Source: Citricoccus muralis
Lineage (GTDB): Bacteria; Actinomycetota; Actinomycetes; Actinomycetales; Micrococcaceae
Reading direction: 5' to 3'
Assembly (NCBI RefSeq): GCF_029637705.1
Contig: NZ_CP121252.1
Span: forward strand, 620,001-684,000
DNA length: 64,000 bases
Below the pieces are notes generated by a model that saw only the letters and a program-made list of their open reading frames with translations, did not search any database and was not told the origin of the DNA. This document shows positions 26,076-36,408 of the stretch, in pieces. How positions within the stretch are numbered: position 1 is the stretch's first letter; the number at the start of each line of letters is the position of its first letter. Made by a program: the position numbers and the translations under genes.

Positions 26076-27173
26076 TCAGTCCTCCGGGTCATGCAGGGCG
26101 CGGCGCAGGTTGCGGCCCTCGGCCACGATCTCGTCGTCGCCTTCCTTGAGCTTCTCCACCTTGGCCACACCGCGCGGAGGCAACTGCAAGTCCTCCTCGG
26201 CGGGCAGTCCGGTCTGCAGTTCGCGGGCGCGCTCGATCTCGACGTCGAGCTCTGCGCCCATGAGCAGCACAATGTTGAACACCCACAGTACGAACAGCAG
26301 CGCCATGATGGTACCGATCATCCCGTAGGCGGAGTAGCCGGCGAAGTAGGTCAGGTAGATGATCATGGCCACCCCGGCCAGGGCGATGCCCACCAAGGCG
26401 AAAATCGCGCCGATGGACAGCCAACGGAACCGCGGCCGCTGCACGTTCGGGGTGAAATGGTAGAGCACCGCGATCAGCCCGATGATGATCAGCAGCACCA
26501 CCGGGTACTTCACCCATTCCCACACCGGCAGGAAGGACTCGGTGAGGGTAGTCAGCGTGGGCTGCAGGCCCAGCGGCTCCACCAGCGGGGCGAAAAGGGA
26601 ATCCACCAGAGTCCGGTTCAGCGCCAGGGAGACCAACACGACGACGACGCCCACCAGCATGGTTAGCGTGACCGCGAGCATGGTGAGGGTCTGGGCCACG
26701 AAGCCGCGCCCCTCGGCCACCCCGTAGATGGTGTTCATATTGCGGGAGAACGCCTTGACGTACCCGGAGGCCGACCACAGCGCGGTGGCGATACCGATGA
26801 CCAGGGCGATGATGCCGCCGGCGGTGGAATCCATCATGGTCTCCACCAGGTTCAGCACCAGCGGCTGGTAGTCCACCGGCACCGCGTCGGTGACGACGTC
26901 GTCGATCATGCTTCGCACCGTGTCTGCATTAGAGGCCAACACCAGGGACAGGATCGAGAAGATCGCCAGCAGTGCCGGGGCCAGCGAGAGCACCATGTAG
27001 TAGGTGAGGATCGCCGAGAGGTCGGTGCCGGCGTCCAGGCTGAACTTCTTCACGGCACGCTTCAGCGCGTATTTCAGACCGGGGCCGGTGAGCTTGCGGG
27101 CAGCATCGTGCTTGTCGGGGACGGGGAGGTCCTCGTTCTCGAGGGTGCGGTCGATCGCGTCACGGGTGCCCAT
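26076..27173 (-). CDS. YihY/BrkB family inner membrane protein
   Basis: 365-residue polytopic membrane protein. About six hydrophobic segments are visible, for example AILTYYMVLSLAPALLAIF (start of the family domain), IIALVIGIATALWSASG, a long segment around residue 195 and VLLIIIGLIAVLYHF, with a cytoplasmic acidic tail. The family was once called RNase BN, but the nuclease activity belongs to another protein; its function is unknown. ATG 27173 is chosen because the conserved part starts soon after; the open frame reaches 27275. Convergent with ramB, 22 bases apart. Confidence 0.85.
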   Translation of the reverse strand: MGTRDAIDRTLENEDLPVPDKHDAARKLTGPGLKYALKRAVKKFSLDAGTDLSAILTYYMVLSLAPALLAIFSILSLVLASNADTVRSMIDDVVTDAVPVDYQPLVLNLVETMMDSTAGGIIALVIGIATALWSASGYVKAFSRNMNTIYGVAEGRGFVAQTLTMLAVTLTMLVGVVVVLVSLALNRTLVDSLFAPLVEPLGLQPTLTTLTESFLPVWEWVKYPVVLLIIIGLIAVLYHFTPNVQRPRFRWLSIGAIFALVGIALAGVAMIIYLTYFAGYSAYGMIGTIMALLFVLWVFNIVLLMGAELDVEIERARELQTGLPAEEDLQLPPRGVAKVEKLKEGDDEIVAEGRNLRRALHDPED

Positions 27174-27316
27174 GTGAGGTGTGGCCCTTCCGGTGGTGAG
27201 TATGTTCCCACACAGTGTAGGAAATACGATGGCGGCCGGGCACCCTTCGTGCACGGTGGAGTTCTCCAGGTGCACGGAGGGCGACCGACCGCCGTCGTGG
27301 GGTGAGCGTCAGTGGG

Positions 27317-27490
27317 TCAGACGTCCACCGACTTCCGCTGGCGCAGACGCCGCCAGACGGTGAAGATCAGCACCGCCGCCATCAGGCCGTACAGCACCCA
27401 GGTGATGGGGCTTGCTACCAGAATGGAGGCGTCGCCGCCGGAGGACAGCAGCGCGTTGCGCAGGCTGGTCTCGGCGAGCGGGCGTGAATC
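27317..27490 (-). pseudogene. C-terminal remnant of a TctA-type tricarboxylate transporter permease
   Basis: The last 57 codons of an open frame encode SRPLAETSLRNALLSSGG, ASILVASPITWVLYGLMAA and a basic tail. This resembles the end of TctA proteins (RPxAExxLRxAL...GG...xPIxxVL). A full TctA is about 500 residues; the sequence before residue 56 of the frame is unrelated and no tctB or tctC is present. I read it as the surviving 3' end of a deleted transporter gene. The match is to a motif remembered from the family, not to a database hit. Confidence 0.6.
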
Positions 27491-27617
27491 GCTGAACCGG
27501 CCCGACGCAAAGGATGGCTCTAGACCGGCAGAGCGGTACCATCGATACGGAAGTCCCTTATCTGAATCGATACTGCGTTGAGGCATCCGTGCGCCGGGTG
27601 CAGCAGAGGAGTGTTCC

Positions 27618-28424
27618 GTGCGAATCGTTGTGCTGGCCAAGCACGTCCCCGACACCTGGTCAGACCGTCATCTCGACCTGACCACCGGAGTTATCGACCG
27701 CCAGGGTGGCGAACAGGTCCCCGATGAGATCTCGGAGCGCGCCCTGGAGGTGGCGCTGCGCTACCGCGACGCTGCTGGTGCTGAGGGAGCCGAACCCGTG
27801 GAGGTGATCGCGCTGGCCATGGGGCCGGCCGAGGCCTCGGCGATGTTGCGCAAACTGCTGGCCATGGGTGCCGATGAAGCGGTGCTCGTGACCGACGCTG
27901 AACTGGCCGGAGCCGATGCCATGCGCACCGCCCGGGTGCTGGCCGGAGCCGTGCGTCGACTGGGGGCCGACCTGGTGCTGGCCGGGGACCGCTCCACCGA
28001 CGGCGGCACCGCGGTGGTTCCGGCCATGCTCGCCGAACTGCTGGGTGCGGCCGTATTGCCGGCCGCTGAGAGCGTGGAGATTTCTGGCGAGGGGGTGCAC
28101 GCGGTGACGGTGACCGATGGCGCTACCGTGCGGCTGAGCTCCGGCTACCCGTGCGTGGTGTCGGTGACGGATCAGGTGGGGGAGCCGCGGCTGGTGAAGT
28201 TCACCCAGATCATGGCCGCCAAGCGTAAGCCGTTGCAGACCTGGTCGCTGGCGGAGCTCACCGAGGGTGCCGACGCCGGGGCGCTCGCCGGAGCGGCGTC
28301 GTCGGTGATGGTCTCCGCGCAACGCCGCGAAGCCAAGAAAGCTGGTGTACTGATCAACGCCGCGGACGACGACACGGCCGTGCAGCAGCTGGCCGACTTC
28401 TTGTCGTCCCGACGCCCGCGCTGA
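27618..28424 (+). CDS. etfB: Electron transfer flavoprotein, beta subunit
   Basis: 268-residue AMP-binding subunit of the ETF heterodimer that accepts electrons from acyl-CoA dehydrogenases. It opens RIVVLAKHVPDTWSDRHLD. The nucleotide-binding segment DLVLAGDRSTDGGTAVVPAMLAEL is near residue 115. LKSMxAKRKP-like ITQIMAAKRKPLQTW near residue 195 is the ETF-beta signature. GTG start with AGAGGAG upstream. etfA follows 43 bases later. Confidence 0.95.
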   Translation: MRIVVLAKHVPDTWSDRHLDLTTGVIDRQGGEQVPDEISERALEVALRYRDAAGAEGAEPVEVIALAMGPAEASAMLRKLLAMGADEAVLVTDAELAGADAMRTARVLAGAVRRLGADLVLAGDRSTDGGTAVVPAMLAELLGAAVLPAAESVEISGEGVHAVTVTDGATVRLSSGYPCVVSVTDQVGEPRLVKFTQIMAAKRKPLQTWSLAELTEGADAGALAGAASSVMVSAQRREAKKAGVLINAADDDTAVQQLADFLSSRRPR

Positions 28425-28467
28425 GACCGTTCGAGCCGACGCACCCCCTGAGCAGGAGAGTGACCCG

Positions 28468-29454
28468 ATGACCCAACCAACCCCGACCATCGTGGTGGGC
28501 GTGGAAACCGACGCAGCCGGACAGATTCATCCCTCTGCCGCGGAGCTGCTCGGTGCCGCCTCGGCCCTGGGCGAGACAACAGCGATTGCCGTCGCGCTGC
28601 CGGGCGGCGCCGACGAGATGGCGCGCCAGCTGGGACGCGCCGGTGCGGCCAGCGTGGTGATCCTGGAGGATGCCACTCTGGCTGAGACCTTCGGCACCCC
28701 ATTGTTGGAGGCGCTGAGTGAGGCGGTGGCCGGGTTCGCTCCCGACGCCGTGCTACTGGCCGCGACGACCGTCTCGAGCGCGGTGGCCGGGCGCCTGGCC
28801 GTGCGCGTGGATGGGGCGGTGTGCGCCGATGCCGTCCACGTGGGCTTGCAGGACGGGGAGATCGTGGCCGGGCACTCCGTGTTCGGCGGCGACTACGAGA
28901 CCGTCTCCACCGTGGACGGCGGACCCCGGGTGATCACCGTGCGCCTCGGCGCCGTGGAGACCCGGGCCGACGCCGTGGCTGAGCCCAGCGTCCAGGTGCT
29001 GGAGGCAGCCGCGCCGCAGAGTGTGGCGGGTGCACGGATCGAGGCCTGGAAGAGTGCCGAATCCAGGGGAGACCGTCCGGAGCTGCGCTCGGCGCGCACC
29101 GTGGTGGCCGGCGGGCGCGGACTCGGCTCGCGCGACGGATTCGGCCTGGCCGAGCAACTGGCCGACGAGTTTGAGGGCGCGGTCGGGGCCACCCGCGACG
29201 CCGTCGACGATGAGTTCGCCCCCGCCTCCGCACAGGTAGGCCAGACCGGCGTCACCGTTTCGCCGGACCTCTACATTGGTCTCGGTGTGTCCGGCGCCAT
29301 TCAGCACCGCTCCGGAATGCAGACCGCCCGCACGATCGTCGCCATCAACACCGACGAGGACGCCCCGATCTTCGAGATCGCCGACTTTGGCGTGGTGGGC
29401 GACGTGTTCACCGTCGTGCCCGCGCTGCTCGACGAGCTCCGTTCCCGCGGCTGA
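28468..29454 (+). CDS. etfA: Electron transfer flavoprotein, alpha subunit
   Basis: 328-residue FAD-binding subunit. The C-terminal FAD domain shows VVAGGRGLGSRDGFGLAEQL, GATRDAVD, VGQTGVTVSPDLYIGLGVSG and TIVAINTDEDAPIFEIADFGVVGD, the ETF-alpha signature. GCAGGAG precedes the ATG. It partners EtfB. The membrane cytochrome b gene starts 33 bases after its stop, which suggests, but does not prove, a link between ETF and the respiratory chain. Confidence 0.96.
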   Translation: MTQPTPTIVVGVETDAAGQIHPSAAELLGAASALGETTAIAVALPGGADEMARQLGRAGAASVVILEDATLAETFGTPLLEALSEAVAGFAPDAVLLAATTVSSAVAGRLAVRVDGAVCADAVHVGLQDGEIVAGHSVFGGDYETVSTVDGGPRVITVRLGAVETRADAVAEPSVQVLEAAAPQSVAGARIEAWKSAESRGDRPELRSARTVVAGGRGLGSRDGFGLAEQLADEFEGAVGATRDAVDDEFAPASAQVGQTGVTVSPDLYIGLGVSGAIQHRSGMQTARTIVAINTDEDAPIFEIADFGVVGDVFTVVPALLDELRSRG

Positions 29455-29486
29455 GCCGAGACAGAACTGACTCGAATTCGTTCCCC

Positions 29487-30923
29487 ATGACCGACACCCC
29501 GGACCAGCCTCAGCGACGCCCCTCCCGTATGGGGCGCCCCGCGTCGACCCCGGGGCCGGACCAGACCGAGTCGCCGGGCGCAACCAAAGGGACCGCTGGA
29601 CCATCGCGAATGGGGCAGACCACACCGTCGCGAATGGGTGAGCAGCGCCCGAGCGAAAAGTCGCCTTCCCGCATGGGCGGCTCTACGCAGCCCATGTCAG
29701 ATTCATCGTTAACCAGACAAAAAAGTGCCCCAGGCACTCCGAATCTGTCTGAAAAGCGAGGAATTCGCGCCGAGGAGACCGCCCGCCCGTCTCGGATGGG
29801 TGAATCGAAGCCGTCACGCATGGGTGGGCAGAAGCCGCCACGCATGGGTGGTTCGTCCCCGTCCCAGCCCGAGGCACCGAATTTCAGGCAGAAGGGCGAC
29901 TCCGAGACCTCGGATCGGTCCGATCAACGGCGTCTGGGCGCGCCAGAGGACGAAGCGGTCCAGCCTGCACCCCAGCCCACTTCGGACCGTCCGCTTGACA
30001 TCACGGAGCTGCGCCCGGGGAAGTGGTCCTGGCTCAGACGCGCGGTGAAGGTGGTCGCGCTCGCCGTCGTCGTGGCGCTGATCCTGGTGATCGCCGCCCG
30101 CTGGCTACGCACCCTCGACCCGGTGGCCGAGTTCATCGCGGCCTACCCGGGCCACCTGGAGCCGAACGACACGACGGATTCCGGCTTCCCGGCCTGGCTG
30201 CGCTGGCAACACTTCCTGAACTTCTTCTTCATGGTGGTGATCGTCCGCACCGGATTCGGGCTGCGTTCCGAGCGACCCGCCGCCTACTGGCAGGCCCGCC
30301 CTCGCGGGTTCTTCGCCGCCGGACGCGCCCGCCCACCCAAAATCACGCTGGGGCAGTGGACCCACCAGATGGTCGACGTGCTCTGGGTGCTCAACGGGCT
30401 TGTGTTCGTGGTGCTGCTTTTTGCTACCGGCCACTGGGCGCGCATCATCCCCACCAGCTGGGAAGTCATCCCGCACTCCATTTCCGTGGTGATTCAGTAC
30501 CTCTCCCTGGACTGGCCGCTCGAGAATTCGTGGGTGCACTATAACGCCGCCCAACAGCTGGCCTACACGCTCACCGTGTTCGTCGCCGCCCCGCTCACCG
30601 CCCTCACCGGCTGGCGCGTCTCCAGCTGGTGGCCCGACACCCCGGGGCTGAACCGGGCCTTCCCGCTTGGTGCCGCCCGCCTGGCCCACCGACCCCTCGC
30701 CGTGTACTTTGTGGCGTTCGTGATCCTGCATGTCGGGCTGGTGCTACTCACCGGCGCCCAGCGCAACCTCAACCACATCTTCACGGGACGCGACGCCGCT
30801 GACGCCTGGGGGATGGCCGTATTCCTGGGCGCCGTGGCCCTGTCGGCGGTGGCCCTGCTGCTCACACGCGCCCTGTTCACCGCACCCGTGGCCGCCCGCA
30901 CGGGAACCGTCACCCGACGCTAG
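29487..30923 (+). CDS. Membrane cytochrome b561-like protein with SRMG-repeat N terminus
   Basis: 478 residues in two parts. Residues 1-170 are hydrophilic, disordered and contain seven (S/P)RMG units. Residues 185-475 form a b-type cytochrome domain with several helices, and the likely heme-ligand histidines are in WQHFLNFFF, VHYNAAQQL and FVILHVGLVLLTG. This resembles the cytochrome b/b6 or formate-dehydrogenase-gamma group. It directly follows etfBA, so it may move electrons between ETF and quinone; that is inference. No clear ribosome site precedes ATG 29487. Confidence 0.8.
   Translation: MTDTPDQPQRRPSRMGRPASTPGPDQTESPGATKGTAGPSRMGQTTPSRMGEQRPSEKSPSRMGGSTQPMSDSSLTRQKSAPGTPNLSEKRGIRAEETARPSRMGESKPSRMGGQKPPRMGGSSPSQPEAPNFRQKGDSETSDRSDQRRLGAPEDEAVQPAPQPTSDRPLDITELRPGKWSWLRRAVKVVALAVVVALILVIAARWLRTLDPVAEFIAAYPGHLEPNDTTDSGFPAWLRWQHFLNFFFMVVIVRTGFGLRSERPAAYWQARPRGFFAAGRARPPKITLGQWTHQMVDVLWVLNGLVFVVLLFATGHWARIIPTSWEVIPHSISVVIQYLSLDWPLENSWVHYNAAQQLAYTLTVFVAAPLTALTGWRVSSWWPDTPGLNRAFPLGAARLAHRPLAVYFVAFVILHVGLVLLTGAQRNLNHIFTGRDAADAWGMAVFLGAVALSAVALLLTRALFTAPVAARTGTVTRR
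29520..29852 (+). repeat. Imperfect coding repeats (SRMG units) in the cytochrome b gene
   Basis: Seven copies of the tetrapeptide (S/P)RMG, each preceded by P, S or K and followed by G, Q, E or R, are spread over about 110 codons. The recurring codon string is cgNatgggN. Spacing is irregular, so this is a protein-level linear-motif array rather than a simple DNA tandem repeat. Confidence 0.8.
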
Positions 30924-30957
30924 CCCCACCCGTGGCCCCAGTGTCAGAGTGGAGCCC

Positions 30958-32061
30958 ATGACCCACTCGACCGCACCCACCGAAGCGACCGCACCCACCG
31001 CCACCGACGAACTCATCGTCACCCGCCGCGGCTCCGCCGCCCGCCTCGGTCACCTCGAACTCAACCGGCCCCGGGCCCTGAACTCACTGAGCTTCGCCAT
31101 GGTCCAGCAGATTGACGCCACCCTGCGGGACTGGGCCGATGACGACGACGTCGAGGCCGTGCTGATCACCGGAGCCGGCGACCGCGGCCTGTGCGCCGGC
31201 GGAGACATCGTCGCCGTCTACCAGCTCCTCACCGGCCAGCGCGCCACCGAAGCCGAGCATTTCTTCTTCGTCGAGTACGGGATGAATCACCGCATCGCGC
31301 ACTTCCCCAAGCCCTACATCGCCCTGATGGACGGCATCGTGCTCGGCGGCGGACTCGGGGTCTCCGCCCACGGCAGCCACCGCGTGGTCACCGAGCGCAC
31401 CCGCATCGGCATGCCCGAAGTGGGCATCGGATTCACCCCCGACGTCGGACTGTCTTACCTGCTCTCCCGCGCCCCGGGTCGCACCGGCATGCACCTCGCG
31501 CTCACCGGTGCACACGTCTCCGGCGCCGACGCGATTTACCTGGGGCTGGCCGATCACTTCGTACCCTCCGAGCGACTCGAGCAGCTGCGGCTCGATCTGG
31601 AGACCCTGCCCCCAGACGAGGCCATCGCCCGCCATGCCACCGCGTCTCCGGCATCGGAAGTGCAGCAGCAGCGTGACTGGATCGACCGGTGCTACGCTCC
31701 CGAGAGCCTGGCCGATATCATCGGCGCACTCGACGCCGAAGCACGTCGCGGCAACGACAGCGCCCGCACTGCCGCCGATACCTTGCGCCGCGTCTCGCCC
31801 ACCGCCCTGGCGGTCACCCACGCCGCACAGCTCCGCCTGGCCACCATCGGATCCCTGGCAGAGGCACTGACCCAGGAATACCGCATCGGGGTCCACCTGA
31901 TGCACGGGGCGGACATGGTGGAGGGCATCCGCGCCCAGGTGATCGACAAAGATCGCAGCCCGCGCTGGTCACCGGCCCGCCTCGAGGAGGTGAGCGACGA
32001 CGACATCGCCGCCCACTTCGACGTCCCCGCCTCCGGTGACTTCGAGTTGCCTCGCAGCTGA
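30958..32061 (+). CDS. 3-hydroxyisobutyryl-CoA hydrolase (enoyl-CoA hydratase family)
   Basis: 367-residue crotonase-fold hydrolase of valine catabolism, releasing 3-hydroxyisobutyrate from its CoA ester. LNRPRALNSLSFAMV and the oxyanion-hole segment GLCAGGDIVAVYQ come first, then DGIVLGGGLGVSAHG and MPEVGIGFTPDVGLSYLLSR with the catalytic Glu and Asp. The C-terminal third is longer than in ordinary hydratases and fits HIBCH. ATG 30958 is used; the longer frame back to 30730 overlaps the cytochrome gene in another frame. Ordinary enoyl-CoA hydratase activity is the alternative. Confidence 0.85.
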   Translation: MTHSTAPTEATAPTATDELIVTRRGSAARLGHLELNRPRALNSLSFAMVQQIDATLRDWADDDDVEAVLITGAGDRGLCAGGDIVAVYQLLTGQRATEAEHFFFVEYGMNHRIAHFPKPYIALMDGIVLGGGLGVSAHGSHRVVTERTRIGMPEVGIGFTPDVGLSYLLSRAPGRTGMHLALTGAHVSGADAIYLGLADHFVPSERLEQLRLDLETLPPDEAIARHATASPASEVQQQRDWIDRCYAPESLADIIGALDAEARRGNDSARTAADTLRRVSPTALAVTHAAQLRLATIGSLAEALTQEYRIGVHLMHGADMVEGIRAQVIDKDRSPRWSPARLEEVSDDDIAAHFDVPASGDFELPRS

Positions 32062-32082
32062 ATCAAGGACACAACCCTGGGG

Positions 32083-33108
32083 CTACACGAGCAGCGCGCC
32101 GGCCCCGCCCACGGCCAGAATCACCAGGGTCGCCCCCGTACCCAGGACCACGGGGCGCAGTCCCACGGCGGCCAATGACCGCAGATGCACGCCGAGCCCC
32201 AGTGCGAACATGGCCATCATCAGCAGAGTGGACTGCACCACTGCGACGACGTCGATCACCGGCTCCGGCACCCACCCGGTGGTGCGTAGCAGCATTAGCA
32301 CGATGAACCCGAGCACGAACCACGGCACCAGTGGCGGACGCTCGACTCCACTCTGCCGCTGTGCGGCGGCCAGCCCCATCAGCAGCGGTGCCAGCAACAT
32401 CACGCGGGCCAACTTCACCGTGACCGCCACTGCCAGTGCCGTGGCGCCAACCGTGCCACCGGCCGCCACTACCTGGGCCACTTCGTGGGTCGAGGCGCCC
32501 ACCCAGATCCCGGAGGCTCGCTCGTCCAGGCCCAGCCAACTGGTCAGCGCAGGAACCAGTGGAATCATCAGCGTTCCGAAGAGCACCACGAGTCCGACGG
32601 CAGTCGCCACCTTCTCCTTGGAGGCCTTCAATACACCTTGGGCACCGGCCACCGCGGCCGCACCGCAAATAGAAAAGCCAGCCGCCACCAACAGGGTCAG
32701 CTCCCGGTCGACCTGCAGCCACCGGCCCAACAGCACGGTGGCTCCCGCTGTCACAGCCACCGCCGCCAGCACGACGGCGATCACCCCGAAACCCAAATCC
32801 AGTATCGCGGTCAAGGACAGCTGCAGCCCTAACAGCACGATGCCCCAGCGCAACAGGGTCTTTGCGCTCAGCGCGGTGCCCGGGTCGAACCGCTGCGGCA
32901 CCGGTGCCAGATTCCGCCAGAGCACACCCACCAGGATCGCCAGCAACATGGGTGGCACTCCCGGAATCAGCAGGGATATACCCCAAGCCAGGGCGGCGAC
33001 CGCCGCGCAGAGGAGCACTCCGGGAATCTGTCGGGCTGAAATCGTCACCCGATCGAGTCTGCCCCCGCCCGCGGGCGTTGTAAAGCACTCCACCAACCCG
33101 CATTCCAC
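32083..33108 (-). CDS. YeiH family putative sulfate exporter (UPF0324)
   Basis: 341-residue membrane protein of about ten helices. LLRWGIVLLGLQLSL near residue 85, GFSICGAAAVAGAQGVLKASK near residue 145 and the later WVGASTHEVAQVVAAGG are the family blocks. Members are annotated as anion or sulfate exporters with little direct proof. A GTG at 33048 is an alternative start closer to the first helix. Divergent from the nuclease-like gene; convergent with the hydrolase. Confidence 0.85.
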   Translation of the reverse strand: MECGLVECFTTPAGGGRLDRVTISARQIPGVLLCAAVAALAWGISLLIPGVPPMLLAILVGVLWRNLAPVPQRFDPGTALSAKTLLRWGIVLLGLQLSLTAILDLGFGVIAVVLAAVAVTAGATVLLGRWLQVDRELTLLVAAGFSICGAAAVAGAQGVLKASKEKVATAVGLVVLFGTLMIPLVPALTSWLGLDERASGIWVGASTHEVAQVVAAGGTVGATALAVAVTVKLARVMLLAPLLMGLAAAQRQSGVERPPLVPWFVLGFIVLMLLRTTGWVPEPVIDVVAVVQSTLLMMAMFALGLGVHLRSLAAVGLRPVVLGTGATLVILAVGGAGALLV

Positions 33109-33189
33109 CGCGTGACCAGGAATCGCCCAGTATCGTTGCGATAGAATGCCACAGTCCCATTTCTCGACACCTCAAGGAAGTCCGACTGC

Positions 33190-34308
<1,119 letters not shown>

Positions 34309-34345
34309 GTCGTCTGCCTGAATACCTCAGCCGAGAGGTAATGTG

Positions 34346-35605
34346 ATGGCTATGCCATCTTCAGCGGGGCCACAGGGGGCCGTTTCCGCGACTCCGACGC
34401 CCGGTGCCCGCGCCTGGATCATCGTTTTAGTCTGCGGCGTGGTGGCTGCCATGCACGTCTGGAAACTGCCCGGGGCGATGGACTTCATTCGTGCCGATCT
34501 GGGCATGAGCCTTGTTCAGGCCGGTGCCCTGCTCGGGATCGTGCAGGTCGCCTCGATGATTCTCGGGCTGGCGTCATCCCTCTTCTGTGAGCGCATCGGG
34601 CTGCGCACCAGCCTGGCGCTCGGCCTGGGGCTGCTCGGCGGGGGCTCGGCTCTGGGCGCGGCTGCGGAACATACTTGGATGCTGATGGCCACCCGCGCCG
34701 TCGAAGGCATAGGTTTTCTTCTGGTCACCGTCGTCGCCCCGCCCTTGATCCGGAGGATCACCCCTGCCGAGCGGATTAACACGGCGATGGGTTGGTGGTC
34801 GGCGTTCCAGGGGATGGCCGTGTTTGTGGCGGTTCTGGCCTCCACGCTGCTGCTCTCCGGTGCAGAGGTGGTGAGCTGGCATGCCTGGTGGCTGATCATG
34901 GCTGTGCTCTCGGTGCTCATGATACCGCTGGCGCTGTGGCGCATCCCCACCGAATCCGGTACGGCAGTGCGGGTGGGGGAGGCGTTGCGCCGGATCGGGC
35001 GCACCGTGTCCGCCGGCATGCCCTGGGTCTGCGCGGTGATTTTCGCCTGCTACACGCTGCAGTGGGGTGCGATCATCGGGTTCCTGCCCACTATTTTCGG
35101 CGACGCCGGGGTGCACGGGGTGTGGGTCGGTGCGGCCACCGCCGTCGTGGGGCTGGTTAATGGTGTCGGCAACGTGATCGGTGGCCGACTGCTGCAGCGC
35201 GGTGTGGCCCCGAGGTGGCTGGTGACTACCGGGATGATCGCGATGATCGTGACCACCGTGCTGATTTTCGCCCCCGATTGGACCCAGGTGCCTGGCGGGC
35301 TGTGGGTACAGCTGGTCGCGGCCGCGGTGTTCTCCGGGATTGCGGCGCTGATTCCTTCGTCCATGACGCGCGTCGGCGTGGACGCGGCCCCGGCCGATGG
35401 GTCACCGGCCGCCGTGATGGGGCTGATGAACCAGGTGTACAACGGGGCGAACTTTGTGGGCCCGGTGCTGCTGACCTCAATCGCCACCGCTGTGGGCGGC
35501 TGGCATCTGTCGTGGACGATGACCGTGACCGCCGCCGTGATCGGCCTGGTGTTGGCGCTGGTGTTCCTTCGCCGGCCGTGGTTGACGGTGAACGTCAGCG
35601 GCTGA
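34346..35605 (+). CDS. MFS transporter (CynX/NimT-like)
   Basis: 419-residue major facilitator with twelve predicted helices. It shows the inter-helix charge motif ERIGLRTSLALGLGLLGGG near residue 85, VEGIGFLLVTVVAPPLIRR, and a second half starting at about residue 220. Sequence style is that of the CynX/NimT group, which carries small anions or nitro-aromatic compounds, but the substrate is unknown. ATG 34346 has GAGAGG seven bases upstream; GTG 34343 and ATG 34352 are alternatives. Confidence 0.85.
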   Translation: MAMPSSAGPQGAVSATPTPGARAWIIVLVCGVVAAMHVWKLPGAMDFIRADLGMSLVQAGALLGIVQVASMILGLASSLFCERIGLRTSLALGLGLLGGGSALGAAAEHTWMLMATRAVEGIGFLLVTVVAPPLIRRITPAERINTAMGWWSAFQGMAVFVAVLASTLLLSGAEVVSWHAWWLIMAVLSVLMIPLALWRIPTESGTAVRVGEALRRIGRTVSAGMPWVCAVIFACYTLQWGAIIGFLPTIFGDAGVHGVWVGAATAVVGLVNGVGNVIGGRLLQRGVAPRWLVTTGMIAMIVTTVLIFAPDWTQVPGGLWVQLVAAAVFSGIAALIPSSMTRVGVDAAPADGSPAAVMGLMNQVYNGANFVGPVLLTSIATAVGGWHLSWTMTVTAAVIGLVLALVFLRRPWLTVNVSG

Positions 35606-35634
35606 ACGATCGACTCACTGATTCCGCTGCGGGA

Positions 35635-36372
35635 TCAGTCGCAACCGTTCGGCCCACAGGCCTGGCCCTGTAACGCGGCGTCAGCATCATCGGCAGCATC
35701 GGTGACGATGGGCTTCAGCGGGCTGCGCTGCGTGTGCTCCTGGTAGGCCTGGGTGAGCGCCTGCAGGAAGGTAGCCGGTGGTTGCGCACCCGAGAGACCG
35801 TAGCGCTCATCGAGCACGAAGAACGGCACCCCGGTGACCCCATACGCGCGCGCCTGGGCGAGGTCCGCCCGAATGGCGTCCTCCCACTGAGCGTCGTTGA
35901 GGGCTTCCTGAACCTGTTCCTCGGTGAGCCCCGATTCCACCCCGATGCGGGTCAGCACCGCGACGTCCGCAATGCTTTCTCCGCGCTCGAAATGCGCGTT
36001 GAACAGGCGCTCCTCCACCTGGATGGCTGCGTCTGCAGAGACCGCCTTTGCACGCTGAATCAGGCGGTGGGCGGTCCAGGAATTGGCCACCACCAGGGAA
36101 TCGAAGTCGTAGTCCAGACCCTCTTCCTTGGCCTGCGCGGTGACGTGGGCGAGCATCTGCGCGACTTGCTTGGCGGGAATGCCCTTCACCTGTGAGAGGT
36201 ACTCAGACTCGGAGCGGTGATCGTGCTCCGGCAGGCTCGGATCCAGCTGGAACGAGCCGAACTGGATGTCGAGTTGGTCGCGATGTGGAAACTGCTCGAG
36301 GGCGGTGGTGAAACGGCGCCAGCCGATATAGCACCAGGGGCAGCCGACGTCGGAGAAAATCTGAACCTTCAT
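35635..36372 (-). CDS. DsbA family oxidoreductase (FrnE-like)
   Basis: 245-residue cytoplasmic thioredoxin-fold protein with the active-site motif CPWC at residues 11-14 (FSDVGCPWCYIGWRRF) and the cis-proline strand VTGVPFFVLDERYGLSGAQP near residue 190. There is no signal peptide. The FrnE group acts in thiol redox or polyketide-related isomerisation; a specific substrate cannot be inferred. A C-terminal CGPNGCD adds two further cysteines. Convergent with the MFS gene. Confidence 0.92.
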   Translation of the reverse strand: MKVQIFSDVGCPWCYIGWRRFTTALEQFPHRDQLDIQFGSFQLDPSLPEHDHRSESEYLSQVKGIPAKQVAQMLAHVTAQAKEEGLDYDFDSLVVANSWTAHRLIQRAKAVSADAAIQVEERLFNAHFERGESIADVAVLTRIGVESGLTEEQVQEALNDAQWEDAIRADLAQARAYGVTGVPFFVLDERYGLSGAQPPATFLQALTQAYQEHTQRSPLKPIVTDAADDADAALQGQACGPNGCD

Positions 36373-36408
36373 AGTTGAACTAACCCGACGTCGTCCGCTG
36401 CTATTCCC

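Noticed and set aside
29520-29852. CRISPR-like or tandem DNA array in the cytochrome b gene
   Set aside because: The unit is a four-residue protein motif with irregular spacing inside a long open frame; no spacers or cas genes.
30730-30957. N-terminal extension of the 3-hydroxyisobutyryl-CoA hydrolase
   Set aside because: It overlaps the cytochrome b gene in a different frame and has no family similarity.
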